DNA of 64,000 bases from Rhizobium herbae. Its GTDB lineage: Bacteria > Pseudomonadota > Alphaproteobacteria > Rhizobiales > Rhizobiaceae. The stretch covers positions 1-64,000 of the forward strand of contig NZ_JAGGJV010000007.1 in the NCBI RefSeq assembly GCF_017873135.1, given 5' to 3'. A program made the position numbers and the translations under genes. Position 1 is the first letter of the stretch. Each line of letters starts with the position of its first letter. Below the pieces are notes generated by a model. It did not search any database and was not told where the DNA came from. It saw only the letters and a list, made by a program, of their open reading frames with translations. Below, in pieces: positions 53,386 through 61,894 of the stretch.

Positions 53386-54306
53386 TCAGGAGTTTCGGCG
53401 CCAATTACCAGGTGTCAGGCCGACGATATTTGAGAAAACCCGGGTGAAATGGCTCTGATCCGCAAAGCCGCAGGCAATGGCGATCTCGGCAAGCGGCGCG
53501 TTCGAGGCTCGAAGCAATTCTCGGGCGCGGTTTATCCGTTCGTTGAGAAGCCACTGATAGGGTGTCATCCCGGTCGTTTGCCGAAAGGCGCGAATGAAAT
53601 ACCCGCGAGACAGGTCGCAAGCCTGCGCAACGTCCAGGATCGAGATGTCACCTTCGAGGTTCTCAAGAAGAATGCTTTTCGCCAGATCCTCATGCGAGCG
53701 TGAAAGGATTCGTGTTCGGCTGGCCGTCGCAGTCGGCCGGCCGCCATAACGTTGGACCAGGTACGTGCCGATGGCAGTCGCCATCTGGTCGACAAACAGG
53801 GCGCTTGCTTCCTCCGGTCTTTCGAGCGCTGGGATCAGCGCGCGAGCAAGATTGGCAAGCACAATATCCTTTGAAGCGGTTTCGGCCGACAGCGACGTCA
53901 CGCCGGACAACTCCGCCTCGTCGGCGATCCTGTTGAGCGACGCAGGCGAAATCTCGAACAGCACGAAATCAAAGGGACTGCTGAAATCTGCTTTATAGGC
54001 TTCCGACAGATCGCGGATATAGATCGAGTTCTCACCAAAGTCGTGAGTGGTCGCATGATGTTCATGGAAGATGCGCCGCGTGTGACCACCGAGCGAGGAA
54101 ACTCCGACGACGAAACCGCGATCGCTGGCCGATGTCTTGACTTGATCGAGCTGGATATCGCTTGTTCCCTTGCGGAATATTCCGATGTCCGAACCGGCAA
54201 GGCTCTGGTTGATCGACAACTGCTTCAAAGGGCACCCGAACCCGTCTGTCACATGTCCGGCGGAAGATCGGTTTTGACTGGTGGAAACAAGGACCAAGAC
54301 GCACAA
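53386..54306 (-). CDS. AraC family transcriptional regulator
   Basis: 306 residues. The C-terminal DNA-binding domain has SILDVAQACDLSRGYFIRAF, MTPYQWLLNERINRARELL, and the second helix-turn-helix EIAIACGFADQSHFTRVF, ending GLTPGNWRRNS. The N-terminal domain is divergent. The first ATG at 54306 is used; a later start is possible. Divergent from a second AraC-family gene 188 bases away. No obvious target operon lies directly downstream. Confidence 0.88.
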   Translation of the reverse strand: MCVLVLVSTSQNRSSAGHVTDGFGCPLKQLSINQSLAGSDIGIFRKGTSDIQLDQVKTSASDRGFVVGVSSLGGHTRRIFHEHHATTHDFGENSIYIRDLSEAYKADFSSPFDFVLFEISPASLNRIADEAELSGVTSLSAETASKDIVLANLARALIPALERPEEASALFVDQMATAIGTYLVQRYGGRPTATASRTRILSRSHEDLAKSILLENLEGDISILDVAQACDLSRGYFIRAFRQTTGMTPYQWLLNERINRARELLRASNAPLAEIAIACGFADQSHFTRVFSNIVGLTPGNWRRNS

Positions 54307-54494
54307 CTTTCATCTCGAAGACCATGGATGCCGGATCTGGCCCACCGCAGCAGCACACGCTCCGCGCCGTCTTCTGGTAACCGGTCGAATCTCTTCGACG
54401 AGGATGCTTTTGTTCAAGATAGACATTCCAAAGACGTATAGAAACCTTCAAAGCGCGGGATCTGAGCGGTATTTTTATACAGCCCCCGGTTAAC

Positions 54495-55415
54495 ATGATC
54501 GAGACACATGTGAGTGAAGTGTTGACGGCCAGCGAGAGACTTGCGGCATGTTTTGGTATCGAGGCGGCAAGGGCACTGGCGATCAGACCTCTTCGCGAGG
54601 CGATGCTCTCCGTTGTGCATCTTGGCCATTCCTATGAGGAAGGCCATGATCCGATCGTCCTTCCGCCGGACGACGCGTTTCTGGTGATGCTTTATCTTAC
54701 CGATGTCGACCATTCCGACATCTGGCCGGACCGGCCTCCGGCACCTTTGAGGCGATATCCCAAAGGCTCGATCTGCCTGATCGGCCTGAAGGATGGTGCC
54801 GCTATTTCGGTTCGCGGTCATTTCGAAGCGCTCGCCTTCCATATCCCGATCGCGCATCTCGCCGAACTCGCGGAGGAAGCAGCAGAACCGCGCGTGGATG
54901 ATCTTGCGACCTGCCGTGGAATCGACGATCAGGTCATCCGAAATATTGGGGCAGCTCTCATGCCGATGTTCGACATGCCGGACGAGGTAAGGGATACGCT
55001 GTTGCCGCATGTCGGGCTGGCGTTCAACGCCCATCTTGCGCATCGCTACGGGCGGTCCCCCGCCCAGCGCCTTTCGGCCACCGGTCGGCTGTCTCCCATG
55101 CAGGAAAAGCGTATCAAGTCCTACGTAGTTGCGAATTTATCGCGAGATATACCGATCGATGAGATTGCCGATGCAAGCGGATTTTCCGCGGATGAACTCT
55201 GTTCCGGCTTCATGGAGACGTCCGGACATTCGGTCCTCGAATGGATTTCGTCATGTCGCATCAGCAAGGCCCAGTCGCAACTGAGCAGGAGCGGTGAAAC
55301 CATCGCCCGAGTGGCCGGAATGTGCGGTTTTGCGGACGAGAACACATTCGTCGAAAACTTTACGAAGGCGGTAGGAATTACCCCGGCCGAATGGCGCGCG
55401 CGCAACCGGCATTAA
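54495..55415 (+). CDS. AraC family transcriptional regulator
   Basis: 306 residues. The second helix-turn-helix (TIARVAGMCGFADENTFVEN) and the family end (KAVGITPAEWRARNRH) are good; the first (PIDEIADASGFSADELCSGF) is weaker. The N-terminal domain of about 190 residues is unfamiliar. It ends 161 bases before the convergent haloperoxidase-type gene and may belong with the detoxification cluster, though position gives only weak support. Confidence 0.87.
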   Translation: MIETHVSEVLTASERLAACFGIEAARALAIRPLREAMLSVVHLGHSYEEGHDPIVLPPDDAFLVMLYLTDVDHSDIWPDRPPAPLRRYPKGSICLIGLKDGAAISVRGHFEALAFHIPIAHLAELAEEAAEPRVDDLATCRGIDDQVIRNIGAALMPMFDMPDEVRDTLLPHVGLAFNAHLAHRYGRSPAQRLSATGRLSPMQEKRIKSYVVANLSRDIPIDEIADASGFSADELCSGFMETSGHSVLEWISSCRISKAQSQLSRSGETIARVAGMCGFADENTFVENFTKAVGITPAEWRARNRH

Positions 55416-55576
55416 CACGCTTCGCGCTCAAGCAGCGATGTAATCTGTTCCACGGATATTCGCAGTCGATTTCCGCTTCGCCTACTCCCTTCTCCCGAGG
55501 CCCCGAAAACGGTTGGATGAAACCGCCAACGTTGTCCGGATGCGGCTGGAAACCCCGCCGCACCCGGATTGACAGT

Positions 55577-56557
55577 TCAGCCCTGGACGAAGGCGAGGAG
55601 GTCGGCGTTCAGGACATCGGCATTGACGGTCAGCATTCCGTGCGAGAAGCCGGGATAGGTCTTCAGCGTGCCGTTCTTCAGGAGCTTGATAGCCTTGTAC
55701 GCAGCATCTGCGATCGGCACGATCTGGTCGTCCTCACCATGCAGAACCAGCGTCGGGACCCCGATCGCCTTCAGGTCTTCGGTCTGGTCGGTTTCCGAAA
55801 AGGCCTTGATACCGTCGTAATGGGCCTTGGCGCCGCCCATCATGCCCTGACGCCACCAATTCTGGATCACGCCTTCGTGCACCGTCGCACCTTCGCGGTT
55901 GAAGCCGTAGAACGGGCCAGCGGGGACATCGCGGAAGAACTGCGCGCGGTTGGCGGCAAGTGCGGAACGGAAACCGTCGAAGACTTCCATCGGCAGGCCG
56001 CCCGGATTTGTCTCGGTCTTGAGCATCAGCGGCGGCACTGCGGAAACCAGGACTGCCTTGGCGACGCGCCCTGCCGGTTCGCCGTGCTTGGCCACATAAC
56101 GAGCAACCTCGCCACCGCCCGTCGAGTGGCCGATATGGACGGCATTCTTCAGGTCAAGCGCTTCGACGACTGCGAAGGCATCGGAAGCATAGTGGTCCAT
56201 GTCGTGACCGTCGGAAACCTGCGCCGAACGGCCGTGACCGCGGCGGTCGTGGGCGACGACGCGATAGCCCTTTGCCAGGAAGAACAGCATCTGGGCATCC
56301 CAGTCGTCAGACGAGAGCGGCCAGCCATGATGGAACACGATCGGCTGTGCGTCTTTCGGACCCCAGTCCTTGTAGAAGATTTCGGTGCCGTCCGTGGTGG
56401 TAACAAAGCCCATGGTATTTTCTCCTGTGTTTGCCTGGGTGGTGGTTGCAGCGGATGCTGCGACGGTGGAACGGATTGGAAGTGCTATGCCTGCGGCGAA
56501 AACAGCGCCGGCAAGAAGGGCGTCACGGCGGCTGATGGCGAAAGGTCTGTCGGTCAT
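55577..56557 (-). CDS. Cofactor-free haloperoxidase-type alpha/beta hydrolase with Tat leader
   Basis: 326 residues. A twin-arginine leader ([19 protein letters not shown]) of about 45 residues precedes a complete alpha/beta hydrolase: [20 protein letters not shown], nucleophile Ser145 in GHSTGGG and [11 protein letters not shown]. Such proteins are perhydrolases/esterases. Just before Met49 there is a strong AGGAGA at 7 bases (start at 56413), and the protein from there matches the usual cytosolic form of 278 residues. The gene may therefore give both an exported and a cytosolic product. A candidate operator lies upstream. Confidence 0.9.
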   Translation of the reverse strand: MTDRPFAISRRDALLAGAVFAAGIALPIRSTVAASAATTTQANTGENTMGFVTTTDGTEIFYKDWGPKDAQPIVFHHGWPLSSDDWDAQMLFFLAKGYRVVAHDRRGHGRSAQVSDGHDMDHYASDAFAVVEALDLKNAVHIGHSTGGGEVARYVAKHGEPAGRVAKAVLVSAVPPLMLKTETNPGGLPMEVFDGFRSALAANRAQFFRDVPAGPFYGFNREGATVHEGVIQNWWRQGMMGGAKAHYDGIKAFSETDQTEDLKAIGVPTLVLHGEDDQIVPIADAAYKAIKLLKNGTLKTYPGFSHGMLTVNADVLNADLLAFVQG

Positions 56558-56645
56558 ATCGGCTCCTGCATAGTTCGATGCGATTGTTTTGCGGCGTTGC
56601 GATTGTCTGTGAAGGCATATTGGACCCCGCGAAGATCGCTAACAA

Positions 56646-56674
56646 TCACAATAAAAATTTCTATTCTATTGTGA
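56646..56674. promoter_or_regulatory. Inverted repeat upstream of hydrolase gene
   Basis: Perfect 8-base arms TCACAATA-N13-TATTGTGA in an AT-rich patch 89 bases upstream of the haloperoxidase-type gene, and after the MFS gene on the same strand. It has the symmetry of a LysR/TetR-type operator. The CAATA/TATTG core recalls the AT-rich site at 62900. Confidence 0.45.
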
Positions 56675-56718
56675 ATTTCGTAATTATCGGCGCGAAAGCA
56701 CCGCCTCCTTCTGGTAAT

Positions 56719-58320
56719 TCAGCGTGCCCTTCCAGGCTTGTTGATCGACAGGAGGTGGCGCACGGCGGGCTTTTCCGAACCAGTATGGAGTGCCAGGACT
56801 TTGCTCTGCAGATCGGCGTCGGCATTCGACACCCGCTTGTGCTGCCTCAGATGCTCCGCCCAGGATTCCACCATGAACCATTCGGTGATCTTTTCAGGAT
56901 CGGCGGAATCTTCCGCCACTCCCCAGCCATAGGCACCGTCGCGACGACGTTCCAAAGACATGTCGTCGATGGCATGCAGGAATTTCGTGCGGTTGTGCTT
57001 CTCGACGTGGTAGTCGATGAGGATCAGAACTGGGCCGCGGTCGTTTGCCACCGGCTCTGCGACGAGAGGTTCCGGCCAATGGTTGGACGACACGAGATCG
57101 GCTTCTCCAGCGGGGAGCTTTACCCGATGCATGATGAAGCCTGCGGCGAGAAGTCCTGCGGCCCCGATCAGCAACGTGCCGGGTATGCCAGCCGCTTCGC
57201 CGACGGCACCCCAGCCAAGGCTGCCTGCGGTCATCGCACCATTGAATACAGTCAGATAGACCGCGAGACCACGTCCTCGTACCCAGTTGGGCAGAACGGC
57301 CTGTGCCGCGCCGTTCAAAGTGGTAAGGACAGTGATCCATGCCGCTCCGAGGAACAGGAGGATGACCACCGCCAGCCACTGCGGCGGGGCAAAGGAGAGC
57401 GCCGCCATCACCATGGCTGTTACAATGGCTGAGCCAAGGAGAAGACCGTTGGAATCAAAACGCTGACGCAACCGTGGCATCACCAGCGCGCCACCGATAG
57501 CACCTGCACCAACTGAACCAAGCAGAAGTCCGTAGAAGCCGGAATCACCGCCGAGAAGTTGGCGCGCAACCAGTGGAAGGAGAGCCCAGACCGCGCTGGC
57601 GAAGGCAAAGAAAATCGCGGCACGCAATAGTACAACGTGCAATGGCTTGCTGGCGCGGGTATATCGCAGTCCGGCCCGGAACGCGCCGAAGAAATCCTCG
57701 GACAACGCGTCGTCAGCGTTCTTGGCGCGAGGCCACCAGACCAGCGCGGCGATAACGAGGATGTAGCTGGCAACGTCTGCGCCGTAGGTGACGGCGGCTC
57801 CGAAGGCGGCAAGCAGCAGGCCACCGGTCGCCGGGCCGATCGAGCGTGCAATATTGATGCCGAGTGAATTCAAGGCGACAGCACCCTTCACATCTTCGCG
57901 CGGCACCAGTTCAGGAACGATGGCCTGCCATGTCGGCCCCATCAGGGCAGCTCCTATGCCGCCCAGAAACGTCAACCCGATCAGCGCGCTGACAGACAGC
58001 ATATGCATGTAGGATAGTGTCATCAGCGTGATGCTGACGCTGGCGAGCAAGAGTTGGATGGCGATCAGGAACTTGCGCCGGTCGAGGATGTCCGAGAGTA
58101 CGCCCGCCGGGATTGCCAGCAGGAAGATCGGCAGCGTGCCCGCTGCCTGGACCATGGCGACGGCCGCGGGTGCCGCGGATAGATCGGTCATCAGCCAGGA
58201 ACTGGCCACGTCGCGCATGAAGCTGCCCGTGTTACCCAGAACCGTTGCGGCCCAGAGGACCGCGAAGATGGGCTGGCGGAGCGGCGCGAAACTGCCGCCG
58301 GAGGTTTTTGCGGCACTCAT
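56719..58320 (-). CDS. MFS exporter with C-terminal monooxygenase-like domain
   Basis: 533 residues. The first 400 form an EntS/MFS_3-type major facilitator: PIFAVLWAATVLGNTGSFMR, SDILDRRKFLIAIQLLLASV with the A-type loop, GPTWQAIVPELVPREDVKG. After the last span (about residue 425) comes a soluble tail of about 105 residues (LIDYHVEKHNRTKFLHAIDD to WFMVESWAEHLRQHKRVS) that resembles the antibiotic-biosynthesis monooxygenase (ABM) fold. The ATG at 58320 overlaps the DoxX stop (ATGA). It probably exports a toxic small molecule. Confidence 0.88.
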   Translation of the reverse strand: MSAAKTSGGSFAPLRQPIFAVLWAATVLGNTGSFMRDVASSWLMTDLSAAPAAVAMVQAAGTLPIFLLAIPAGVLSDILDRRKFLIAIQLLLASVSITLMTLSYMHMLSVSALIGLTFLGGIGAALMGPTWQAIVPELVPREDVKGAVALNSLGINIARSIGPATGGLLLAAFGAAVTYGADVASYILVIAALVWWPRAKNADDALSEDFFGAFRAGLRYTRASKPLHVVLLRAAIFFAFASAVWALLPLVARQLLGGDSGFYGLLLGSVGAGAIGGALVMPRLRQRFDSNGLLLGSAIVTAMVMAALSFAPPQWLAVVILLFLGAAWITVLTTLNGAAQAVLPNWVRGRGLAVYLTVFNGAMTAGSLGWGAVGEAAGIPGTLLIGAAGLLAAGFIMHRVKLPAGEADLVSSNHWPEPLVAEPVANDRGPVLILIDYHVEKHNRTKFLHAIDDMSLERRRDGAYGWGVAEDSADPEKITEWFMVESWAEHLRQHKRVSNADADLQSKVLALHTGSEKPAVRHLLSINKPGRAR

Positions 58321-58751
58321 TTGCTCGCTCCCTTCGCGACATCGATTGCTGCGACGATCACGAACGCACCAGAAAGGCCAAGATGTTCGAAGAAGGCATT
58401 GGTCGCCATCATCCGCTCCAAGCCGAAAGGCATTTCCCAGAAACGAAGGGCGATGAAGGTCGCAAGAAGCGTAAACCCGGCAAGGGCCATCGCGCCCAGC
58501 CAACGAAGAAAGCCGGACAGGACCATGGCGGAGGCGGTCAGTTCGAACAGGATGACGACGACGGCGAAAAAGGCTGTCGGATGGAGGCCGAAATGCTCCA
58601 TCTCGGCAATCGCACCCTGGAAATCGAAGAGCTTGGTGAGCGGCCCCTGGATATAGGCCGCGCAAAGAGCGAGGAGCGCCACGAAACGAACCGCCGGCGA
58701 CACGATGAGCGACACAACGGCGCCCTGGCTTGGGATTTTCGTTATCATCAT
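58317..58751 (-). CDS. DoxX family membrane protein
   Basis: 144 residues with four hydrophobic spans, the DoxX plan: VALLALCAAYIQGPLTKLFD, HPTAFFAVVVILFELTASAM, then FLRWLGAMALAGFTLLATFI and FFEHLGLSGAFVIVAAID. Members occur in redox stress and quinone-related operons, but the biochemical role is unclear. It starts 7 bases after the YtcJ-type amidohydrolase stop and overlaps the MFS start, so it belongs to the same transcript. Confidence 0.88.
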   Translation of the reverse strand: MMITKIPSQGAVVSLIVSPAVRFVALLALCAAYIQGPLTKLFDFQGAIAEMEHFGLHPTAFFAVVVILFELTASAMVLSGFLRWLGAMALAGFTLLATFIALRFWEMPFGLERMMATNAFFEHLGLSGAFVIVAAIDVAKGASK

Positions 58752-58758
58752 GGTCTCC

Positions 58759-60741
58759 TCACACGGCCCAGCAGGCGCAACCGAGCGCGCCGAAGAAGCC
58801 CTTGAGATCGGCGATCGGCAGCTTCGATGTCCAGGCTCCGGCGTGGTCGTGGCCGTGCACGTTGCAGGAACTGGCGCAACCGCAGCTCGATATCACGGTA
58901 CGGCGCAATGAGTTCAGGCCTGCGCCCTGCGGTTCGCCCCAGGCGGCGTAACCACCGAATGCGCGCACGGGCGACCAGTCCGGCATGGCCGGAGGCACGT
59001 CGTTCTCGTCGAGCGCCTTGAAGTCGCCCGCACCATGGACGATCTTGCCGCCGACCATGGTGAGGTCGGAGGTGAGAAACGAAATCTCGTCCTCGGCACA
59101 GGTGAAAAAGTCCTTGTCGGGAACGACGAGATCCGCGAACTGGCCCTTTTCAATACGGCCCTTCTTGCCTTCCTCGTTCGAGAACCATGTGACTTTCTCC
59201 GTCCACATACGAAGAGCGGTCTCGCGGTCGAGGCAGTTGGCGCGCGGGTAGAGCTGCATGCCGCCAACGGTCTTGCCCGTTACCATCCAGGACAGCGAGA
59301 CCCATGGATTGTAGGAGGCAACACGGGTCGCATCCGTACCGGCCGAAACGTTGACGCCCTTCTCGAGCATGCGCTTGATCGGCGGGGTGGCTTCGGCAAC
59401 ACCATGACCATAACGCTCGACAAAATATTCGCCCTGATAGGCCATTCGGTGCTGGGTGGCGATGCCGCCGCCAAGAGCAGCAATCCGGTCGATGGAGCGA
59501 TCCGAAATCGTCTCGGCGTGGTCGAAAAACCAGTTCAGGCCTTCGAGCGGGATGTCCTTGTTGACCTTCTCGAAGACGTCGAGGGAACGCGAGATAGTTT
59601 CGTCATAGGTGGCATGCATGCGCCACGGCCAGCGGTTCTCGGCAAGGACTCGAACCACCTCTTCGAGCTCGCCTTCCATCTCCGGTGCCATTTCAGGTCG
59701 CGGCTGACGGAAATCCTCGAAGTCGGCGGCGGAGAAGACGAGCATTTCGCCAGCGCCATTATGGCGGAAGTAGTCGTTGCCCTGCTTGTATTTGACCGAC
59801 TGCGTCCAGTTGAGGAAGTCCTGCTTTTCTTCCTTCGGCTTCTGCGTGAACAGATTATAGGCGAGGCGCACCGTAAGCTGGCCTTCGTCCGACAGCTTCT
59901 GGATGACCGCGTAGTCGTCGGGGTAATTCTGGAAACCGCCGCCCGCGTCGATGACCCCAGTGATCCCCAGACGGTTCAACTCGCGCATGAAATGGCGGGT
60001 GGAATTGACCTGGTAGTCGAAAGGAAGCTTAGGCCCCTTGGAGAGTGTCGAATAAAGAATACCCGCATTCGGCTTGGCCAGCAGCAGCCCGGTCGGATTG
60101 CCGTTGGCGTCGCGGGTGATCTCGCCGCCATGCGGGTCTGGTGTGTCCTTCGTATAGCCAACCGCACGAAGAGCCGCACCGTTGAGCAATGCGCGGTCAT
60201 AGAGATGCAGCAGGAAGACCGGCGTATCGGGTGCGACCGCATTGATCTCGTCGATCGTCGGCAGACGCTTCTCGGCGAACTGATGCTCGGTGAATCCACC
60301 GACGACACGCACCCATTGTGGGGCGGGCGTGATCGCCACCTGCCGCTTCAGCATGTCCATTGCATCGGCGAGCGAGCGTACGCCGTCCCAGCGGAGTTCC
60401 ATGTTGAAGTTCAGACCACCGCGCACGACGTGGGTATGGTTGTCGATCAGCCCCGGCAACACGCGCTTGCCCTTGAGATCGACGATCTTCGTGTCCGGTC
60501 CGGCGAGCGCCATGACTTCGCGGTCGGTACCCACGTCGATGAATAGGCCGTCCTTTATGGCGATCGCGGTGGCGTTCGGATTTGCGCGATCAAGCGTCGA
60601 GATCAATCCGTTGTGAAGAACGATGTCTGCGTGCATGGAAGCGGCTCCGGTCTGGATGGAATCGGCGGCATTGGTCGGCGAAAACAGATTTGAAAAGGCG
60701 AGGCTCGATGCTGCGCCCAGGAATGTGCGGCGCGTCGTCAT
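58759..60741 (-). CDS. YtcJ-type amidohydrolase with Tat leader and Cys/His-rich tail
   Basis: 660 residues of the amidohydrolase-3 (YtcJ) family. The N-terminus carries a Tat leader (TTRRTFLGAASSLAFSN), then the metal His pair is in PGLIDNHTHVVRGG, with NWFFDHAETISD and NVSAGTDATRVASYNP further on. The last 45 residues hold SCGCASSCNVHGHDHAGAW and GALGCACWAV, a Cys/His-rich tail that could bind a metal. After the leader, Met36 (60636) is preceded by CCGGAG at 8 bases and could start a cytosolic form. Its ATG shares one base with the XapX stop. Confidence 0.88.
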   Translation of the reverse strand: MTTRRTFLGAASSLAFSNLFSPTNAADSIQTGAASMHADIVLHNGLISTLDRANPNATAIAIKDGLFIDVGTDREVMALAGPDTKIVDLKGKRVLPGLIDNHTHVVRGGLNFNMELRWDGVRSLADAMDMLKRQVAITPAPQWVRVVGGFTEHQFAEKRLPTIDEINAVAPDTPVFLLHLYDRALLNGAALRAVGYTKDTPDPHGGEITRDANGNPTGLLLAKPNAGILYSTLSKGPKLPFDYQVNSTRHFMRELNRLGITGVIDAGGGFQNYPDDYAVIQKLSDEGQLTVRLAYNLFTQKPKEEKQDFLNWTQSVKYKQGNDYFRHNGAGEMLVFSAADFEDFRQPRPEMAPEMEGELEEVVRVLAENRWPWRMHATYDETISRSLDVFEKVNKDIPLEGLNWFFDHAETISDRSIDRIAALGGGIATQHRMAYQGEYFVERYGHGVAEATPPIKRMLEKGVNVSAGTDATRVASYNPWVSLSWMVTGKTVGGMQLYPRANCLDRETALRMWTEKVTWFSNEEGKKGRIEKGQFADLVVPDKDFFTCAEDEISFLTSDLTMVGGKIVHGAGDFKALDENDVPPAMPDWSPVRAFGGYAAWGEPQGAGLNSLRRTVISSCGCASSCNVHGHDHAGAWTSKLPIADLKGFFGALGCACWAV

Positions 60742-61031
60742 CAGCTTTTCCCCGATGTTGGATCTTCGCGCGGGGAGGTCACCTCCACCACATTCGGCCC
60801 GCCTTTCGGGAGGTGACCGAACATGTGCGGCTTGACCTGATGAAGCCAGGAAACGGCAGCAGGCTCGCGAGCCCAGATGCTTTTTGCCAGCGGCACAAGC
60901 TGTTCGCCGACAAGGATTCCAAGTAGACCAATGAGAGCGACGACAGGCGGGGCAGGCGAGCGGACATTGAGCAGGCTGTAGATCACGCCCACCAGCAGAC
61001 CGGCACCGAGTGACAAAAGATAGAGTTTCAT
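60741..61031 (-). CDS. XapX (DUF1427) family membrane protein
   Basis: 96 residues with two predicted spans (LYLLSLGAGLLVGVIYSLLN and VVALIGLLGILVGEQLVPLA) in the first half and a polar C-terminal half. This matches the XapX domain, a small membrane protein of unknown function. First gene of the XapX-YtcJ-DoxX-MFS transcript, directly after a strong terminator that separates it from the isochorismatase gene. Confidence 0.85.
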   Translation of the reverse strand: MKLYLLSLGAGLLVGVIYSLLNVRSPAPPVVALIGLLGILVGEQLVPLAKSIWAREPAAVSWLHQVKPHMFGHLPKGGPNVVEVTSPREDPTSGKS

Positions 61032-61050
61032 GAGGGGACCTCGCGTGGTG

Positions 61051-61093
61051 AAAAAATCACTCCGGCAGGAACCTGTTTCCGACCGGAGTGATT
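61051..61093 (-). terminator. Rho-independent terminator
   Basis: Read on the minus strand: an 11-base perfect stem AATCACTCCGG / CCGGAGTGATT with a 17-base loop, followed at once by a T-run. It ends the transcript of the isochorismatase gene, whose stop is at 61100, and lies just before the XapX gene. Confidence 0.88.
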
Positions 61094-61099
61094 GGCGGT

Positions 61100-61789
61100 T
61101 TACTTCGCGGGGTTCGGACCGATCCGTTTGCCGTGCGTGACGCGTTCGGCGCCGCCGTGAACATGGGTAACAGCATAATCGATGCCCATGCCGTAGGCTC
61201 CGGAATGCTCCTTCACCAGCGACGTGACCGCGTCATAGGTTTCCTTTCGGGCCCAGTCGCGCTGCCATTCAAGCAGGACCTGCTGCCAGGTGACGGGAAT
61301 GACGCCTGCCTGCACCATGCGGTCCATGGCATACTTGTGCGCATCGACCGAGGTGCCACCGGAAGCATCGGCTACCATGTAGATCTCATAGTCGGTATCG
61401 TGCATGCAGGAGAGCGCGAAAGTCGTGTTGCAAACCTCCGTCCAGAGGCCGGCGACGACGATCTTCTTGCGGCCATCAGCGGCATGCTTGGCGAGGGCGT
61501 CGCGGACGTTCTGATCGTCCCAGGAGTTCATCGAGGTGCGTTCGAGGATGTCGTTCCCGGGGACGACGGCGAGCAGCTCGGGGAATGTGTTGCCGGAAAA
61601 CGAGTCCGTTTCCACCGTTGTGATCGTGGTCGGGATGTTGAATATCCTGGCTGCCTTGGCGAGACCGACAACGTTGTTCTTCAAGACCTGGCGGTCGATC
61701 GACTGGACGCCAAAAGCCATCTGCGGCTGCTGATCGATGAAGATGATCTGGCTGTTCTGCGGGGTGAGGACCTGAAGCTTGTTGGACAT
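61100..61789 (-). CDS. YcaC-type isochorismatase-family hydrolase
   Basis: 229 residues of the cysteine hydrolase (isochorismatase-like) fold, close to YcaC. Asp19 in FIDQQ, Arg84 in ERTSMNSWDD and Cys120 in WTEVCN line up with the YcaC active-site residues. It is longer than YcaC at the C-terminus (WQRDWARKETYDAV onward). YcaC proteins are often linked to stress but their substrate is unsettled. It ends in a clear terminator and lies 105 bases downstream of the dioxygenase gene. Confidence 0.9.
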   Translation of the reverse strand: MSNKLQVLTPQNSQIIFIDQQPQMAFGVQSIDRQVLKNNVVGLAKAARIFNIPTTITTVETDSFSGNTFPELLAVVPGNDILERTSMNSWDDQNVRDALAKHAADGRKKIVVAGLWTEVCNTTFALSCMHDTDYEIYMVADASGGTSVDAHKYAMDRMVQAGVIPVTWQQVLLEWQRDWARKETYDAVTSLVKEHSGAYGMGIDYAVTHVHGGAERVTHGKRIGPNPAK

Positions 61790-61894
61790 CTGATGTTTTC
61801 CTTTCAGTTGGATTGAAGACAGGCATGGAGCATGGAAGACGACGCGTCTTGAACATTGGGACGCTGGATTGCAGGAAAGCGACGCGGCCGGGCG

